DNA of 64,000 nucleotides from Ifrita kowaldi (lineage: Eukaryota > Chordata > Aves > Passeriformes > Cinclosomatidae), in the NCBI GenBank assembly GCA_013398055.1, contig VZRS01007537.1:372001-436000 (forward strand), in the 5' to 3' direction. Shown here one piece after another: positions 62,401 to 64,000 of the stretch. Every line of letters starts with the position of its first letter. Position 1 is the stretch's first letter. Both the position numbers and the translations under genes were made by a program. Below the pieces are notes generated by a model. The model made no database searches. It was not told where the DNA came from and saw only the letters and a list, made by a program, of their open reading frames with translations.

Positions 62401-63667
62401 CCCCAACCTGAAACCCAGTGCAAAAACTCTTATTCCTCCCAAGAGCATCAGGGAGGACCTCCACTTCTGTAGCACATTCCTTCAGCCTTGCCAGAGGGAG
62501 AGCTTTGACCCTGTCCTGGGAAGTTACATGGGGTGCAGCTTTTTCTCCTTTCCCCATTCCAGCTCTTGATGATCACCCCTGGGCCTTTTTAGCCTTGCAG
62601 AATGTGAGAGTGCCTTGCTCAGCACTTCTCCCCAAGCTGAAGTGGTGGTCCAGTTTTTGTTGCCATCCCAGTGAGGCAGAAATGGTACCTTGGATGCCAG
62701 AGACAGGTGCCTTGGGAGATGCTGTCCATTTTCTCATGGATGAGCATACTTGTTAAGAAAATTCATCAGCATGGGTGGCATTGCTACCCCTCCACTGCAA
62801 GCTGGCAGCCTCAACGTACTGTGTAGTGAGTAACTGGATACAGGGAAGGTCTGAGACACTTTGGTTATGTTTGCAGTAAGCTTCTCTCTGTTTTTCCCAC
62901 CCCATCCCTGTCTTCTAAGGATTAGTGAGAATTGTGTTTCCCAGTTGGGTCAAGCAGGTACATAGCACAGGTATTTGGATCTTCCCTGTGTCCTAACTCG
63001 TCTTTCTGTCTCTTTGCTCAGGATGTACTCTTCCCTGTAGAGTCAGTTCATCTCTGTGGTGGCTACGTGATCCATGAGGTCACTGCTGTGGAAACCCTGC
63101 GTGCTGGTGACCAAGTGCAGCTCTTTGTGGATGAGGTGATAAGTTCACTGCTCTTAACCTTTTGCTTGTGATGTCCTGAGTAACCTGGGCGGAGCAGGTC
63201 TTTGTCCCTTGTATTCTTGAGACTGTTCTTCATCGTAGTGTGCAGTGGGAAGGAGACATCACAACTGACTCTGTAATCTTTGTGAGCCATTGGTCTGTCC
63301 AAAAGTATCCAGCCTACCCTTTAGTGTTTTTCAAAGATGATCCCATGGAAAAAGAAGTTAGATCTGCCCAGTCATGTAACTCATCTGACAGCTGTGCTAC
63401 CTGTTGTTTTTCCTCCATCTTCTCCTATCTCCTCACATGCAGCCTTTTCCTTGTCTCTTCGTGCCATGCCCTGCTCCCCTGAGCTGTGGAGAACCAGCAC
63501 TCCCTGCTGACTGTGTGTGCTTTCAGGCGCAGCGCCTGGCCTGCATGACGAACCACACCGCCACCCACCTGCTGAACTTCGCGCTCCGGCGCGTCCTGGG
63601 TGACAACACCGAGCAGCGGGGGTCCCATGTGACAGCAGAGCGCCTGCGCTTCGACTTTGATACCAAG
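53260..63667 (+). CDS. AARS2: AARS2, mitochondrial alanyl-tRNA synthetase (5' two-thirds, runs off window)
   Basis: A class II synthetase that charges mitochondrial tRNA-Ala and edits mischarged Ser/Gly. Fourteen exons (1962 bases, 654 codons) join in frame: 53260-53436, 53818-54006, 54656-54801, 55557-55751, 56269-56413, 56833-56978, 57274-57382, 57711-57749, 58407-58518, 59060-59187, 59910-60060, 61858-62027, 63022-63135, 63527-63667. The catalytic core has FVNAGMNQFKPIFLGT, HHTFFEMLGNWSFGDYF (motif 2) and VDTGMGLERL (motif 3). The tRNA-recognition region follows, then the editing domain with RTNFYAEQGGQ and HTATH (H617, H621). Exons for the rest of the editing domain and the C-terminal region lie beyond 64000. 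The Arg-rich first 19 residues (MAPARRHRQGRRSDGTGQD) could be a short mitochondrial presequence, but an N at 53317 makes this stretch provisional. It is distinguished from the cytosolic AARS1 by closer match to AARS2 in the editing part and by the presequence-like start. Confidence 0.93.
53620..53752 (+). repeat. CR1 tail in AARS2 intron 1
   Basis: Plus-sense CR1 wording: cacaatcctatgccatgtgt, then aagcagggaggttggatgga, ending tcttccaacctgacccattc tgtg. It ends about 65 bases before the exon 2 acceptor. Confidence 0.82.
53818..54006 (+). CDS. AARS2: AARS2 exon 2 (motif 2)
   Basis: Residues 60-122, FKPIFLGTVHPRSELAQHRR, then QKCVRAGGKHNDLEDVGRDT and HHTFFEMLGNWSFGDYFK. The acceptor is atttccag and the donor gtgagg. 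Confidence 0.96.
54007..54655 (+). other. AARS2 introns 2-8, nothing recognised
   Basis: The introns at 54007-54655, 54802-55556, 55752-56268, 56414-56832, 56979-57273, 57383-57710 and 57750-58406 contain no repeat family or RNA gene that I recognise. Confidence 0.5.
54656..54801 (+). CDS. AARS2: AARS2 exon 3
   Basis: Residues 123-170, EEACSMAWELLTEVYEIPRD, then RLYVTYFGGNPSLGLSADEE and CRDVWLRL. The acceptor is tgctcag and the donor gtaagc. Confidence 0.95.
55557..55751 (+). CDS. AARS2: AARS2 exon 4
   Basis: Residues 171-235, beginning GVPASHVLPFSLKDNFWEMG, then DTGPCGPCTEIHYDHVGGG and IWNLVFMQYS. The acceptor is tttctag and the donor gtacca. Confidence 0.95.
56269..56413 (+). CDS. AARS2: AARS2 exon 5 (motif 3)
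   Basis: Residues 236-284, REVEGNLLPLPQHHVDTGMG then LERLVTVLQSKRSNYDTDLF and TPILDAIHK. VDTGMGLER is class II motif 3, which binds ATP. The acceptor is ctgacag and the donor gtgatg. Confidence 0.95.
56833..56978 (+). CDS. AARS2: AARS2 exon 6
   Basis: Residues 285-332, GCRAPRYQGLVGDADAGHVD then MAYRVVADHVRTLCVCITDG and IYPGFSGA. The acceptor is cttttag and the donor gtaagg. Confidence 0.95.
57274..57382 (+). CDS. AARS2: AARS2 exon 7
   Basis: Residues 333-369, ELVLRRILRRAVRFCSEVLQ then APPGLLASLVPTVVEVL, from the helical tRNA-recognition region. The acceptor is tttcag and the donor gtgagt. Confidence 0.95.
57711..57749 (+). CDS. AARS2: AARS2 exon 8 (39-base exon)
   Basis: Residues 370-382, GDAYPELTRNANQ. 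The acceptor is ttccacag and the donor gtgagc. Too short for ORF scans but in phase and conserved (GDAYPEL). Confidence 0.92.
58407..58518 (+). CDS. AARS2: AARS2 exon 9
   Basis: Residues 383-419, IKDIINENEAAFLSSLERGR then RIIERTVQQMEPSTNFP. The acceptor is tggacag and the donor gtgagt. Confidence 0.95.
58519..59059 (+). other. AARS2 intron 9, nothing recognised
   Basis: A 0.5-kb intron with no repeat or RNA gene seen. Confidence 0.5.
59060..59187 (+). CDS. AARS2: AARS2 exon 10
   Basis: Residues 420-462, AEVAWSLYGSLGFPLDLIDL then MLEEKGISLDSAAINELALE and DAK. The acceptor is cttacag and the donor gtaaga. Confidence 0.95.
59910..60060 (+). CDS. AARS2: AARS2 exon 11
   Basis: Residues 463-512: a variable RKAGGARAGQPGSTNTELDV, then LRSRGVPATDDSPKYAYALG and QHGHY. 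The exon is strikingly GC-rich compared with exon 10. The acceptor is gctgcag and the donor gtgagt. Confidence 0.93.
60752..61590 (-). repeat. Longer CR1 LINE remnant in AARS2 intron 11
   Basis: Reverse orientation. The left end is tgaatcatggaataattcaa (CR1 tail). Recognisable CR1 blocks follow: gtccattgaagttttcagta, cagcccagcaggcaggcagc, gtcattaatgaagatgtt and ccatccacgatgtctgtcat. The right part is reverse-transcriptase ORF remnant, broken by substitutions and stops. About 840 bases survive. Confidence 0.8.
61858..62027 (+). CDS. AARS2: AARS2 exon 12 (editing domain)
   Basis: Residues 513-569, EFSACQATVLMLYRDQSLQK, then CGVILDRTNFYAEQGGQDSD and QGYMTRLGQQ. FYAEQGGQ is the conserved start of the editing domain. 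The acceptor is ccgacag and the donor gtaagg. Confidence 0.95.
62028..63021 (+). other. AARS2 introns 12-13 and the trailing segment, nothing recognised
   Basis: The intervals 62028-63021, 63136-63526 and 63668-64000 are intron. The next AARS2 exon is not reached before the window ends. Confidence 0.5.
63022..63135 (+). CDS. AARS2: AARS2 exon 13
   Basis: Residues 570-607, DVLFPVESVHLCGGYVIHEV then TAVETLRAGDQVQLFVDE. The acceptor is tgctcag and the donor gtgata. Confidence 0.94.
63527..63667 (+). CDS. AARS2: AARS2 exon 14 (HxxxH of the editing site)
   Basis: Residues 608-654, AQRLACMTNHTATHLLNFAL, then RRVLGDNTEQRGSHVTAERL and RFDFDTK. HTATH supplies the metal-binding histidines of the editing site. 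The acceptor is ctttcag and the donor gtgact. Confidence 0.95.
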
Positions 63668-64000
63668 GTGACTCTGAAATCCAGTTTCCTAGTTCTCAGC
63701 AGTACCTCCGTTCCAGTACTGCTCTTCTCTCCAGGGATTTTTCCCCTCTTGCCATAATCACTTCTTCAGAGACAAGTCACATTTTATCTGAGTAATGAAG
63801 CTTGGTCCTCTGGACGTGACTGTGTCCGCTTTGCATTGTCCTGACCCTGAGCAGGGCTTGCTGAGGGGATGAATGGGGGTCAGAAGGGAAAGGACTTAGC
63901 AAGGCCAGTGGTCGTGGGACTGCCACGAAATAGTGTAAAGGGGTCTTTCAGAGATGGTGCTTGGCTGTGGCACATATCTGATGTCAGACATTCAGGCGAG

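Noticed and set aside
1..64000. CRISPR arrays, tRNA or rRNA genes, bacterial insertion sequences
   Set aside because: No regularly spaced repeats, no tRNA A/B-box pairs with cloverleaf fit, and the whole context is a vertebrate chromosome.

Overview
This is a stretch of a vertebrate nuclear genome, almost certainly a bird. Intron-split genes with GT-AG splice sites fill it, several CR1 LINE fragments carry the avian 3' tail (ATTCTATGATTCTATGA), and one solo LTR resembles the ERVL-type LTRs I know from songbird genomes. A passerine is my inference from that LTR; 'bird' is much firmer. I assembled four protein-coding genes exon by exon; reading frames and splice phases close for each.

Layout: (1) 1-8.7 kb, plus strand: the last three coding exons and 3'UTR of CCDC167, a small tail-anchored coiled-coil protein; its first exon lies upstream of the window. 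(2) 9.6-35.7 kb, minus strand: the complete coding region of CMTR1, the cap-1 2'-O-ribose methyltransferase (23 coding exons, 831 aa). CCDC167 and CMTR1 converge tail to tail with about 1 kb between them. CMTR1 introns hold CR1 fragments and a 606-bp solo LTR with a near-perfect 5-bp target-site duplication. (3) 37-38.7 kb: two CR1 fragments in opposite orientation flank a 718-bp assembly gap, where the CMTR1 promoter and non-coding exon 1 may be hidden. (4) 42.4-53.26 kb, minus strand: complete RNF8 (8 coding exons, 522 aa), the FHA/RING E3 ubiquitin ligase of the DNA-damage response, with a C-terminal tail exon not present in the human protein as I remember it. (5) 53.26-64 kb, plus strand: the first 14 coding exons (654 codons) of AARS2, mitochondrial alanyl-tRNA synthetase, running off the right edge.

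The most striking point is the RNF8/AARS2 junction. The best-supported start codons of these head-to-head genes overlap by 2 bp inside one 8-bp palindrome (GCCATGGC, 53257-53264) in a CpG-rich segment. Each gene's 5'UTR would then be antisense to the other's first coding exon. Other points worth a look are the RNF8 tail exon with a possible alternative C terminus by intron retention, a GC-AG intron in RNF8, a weak 5' splice site in CMTR1, and AARS2 lying next to RNF8 (in human, from memory, they are several Mb apart on 6p21).

The four genes are not an operon or one pathway; they share only the neighbourhood. I saw no CRISPR, tRNA, rRNA or bacterial-type mobile system. All homology statements rest on remembered family sequences, not on a search.
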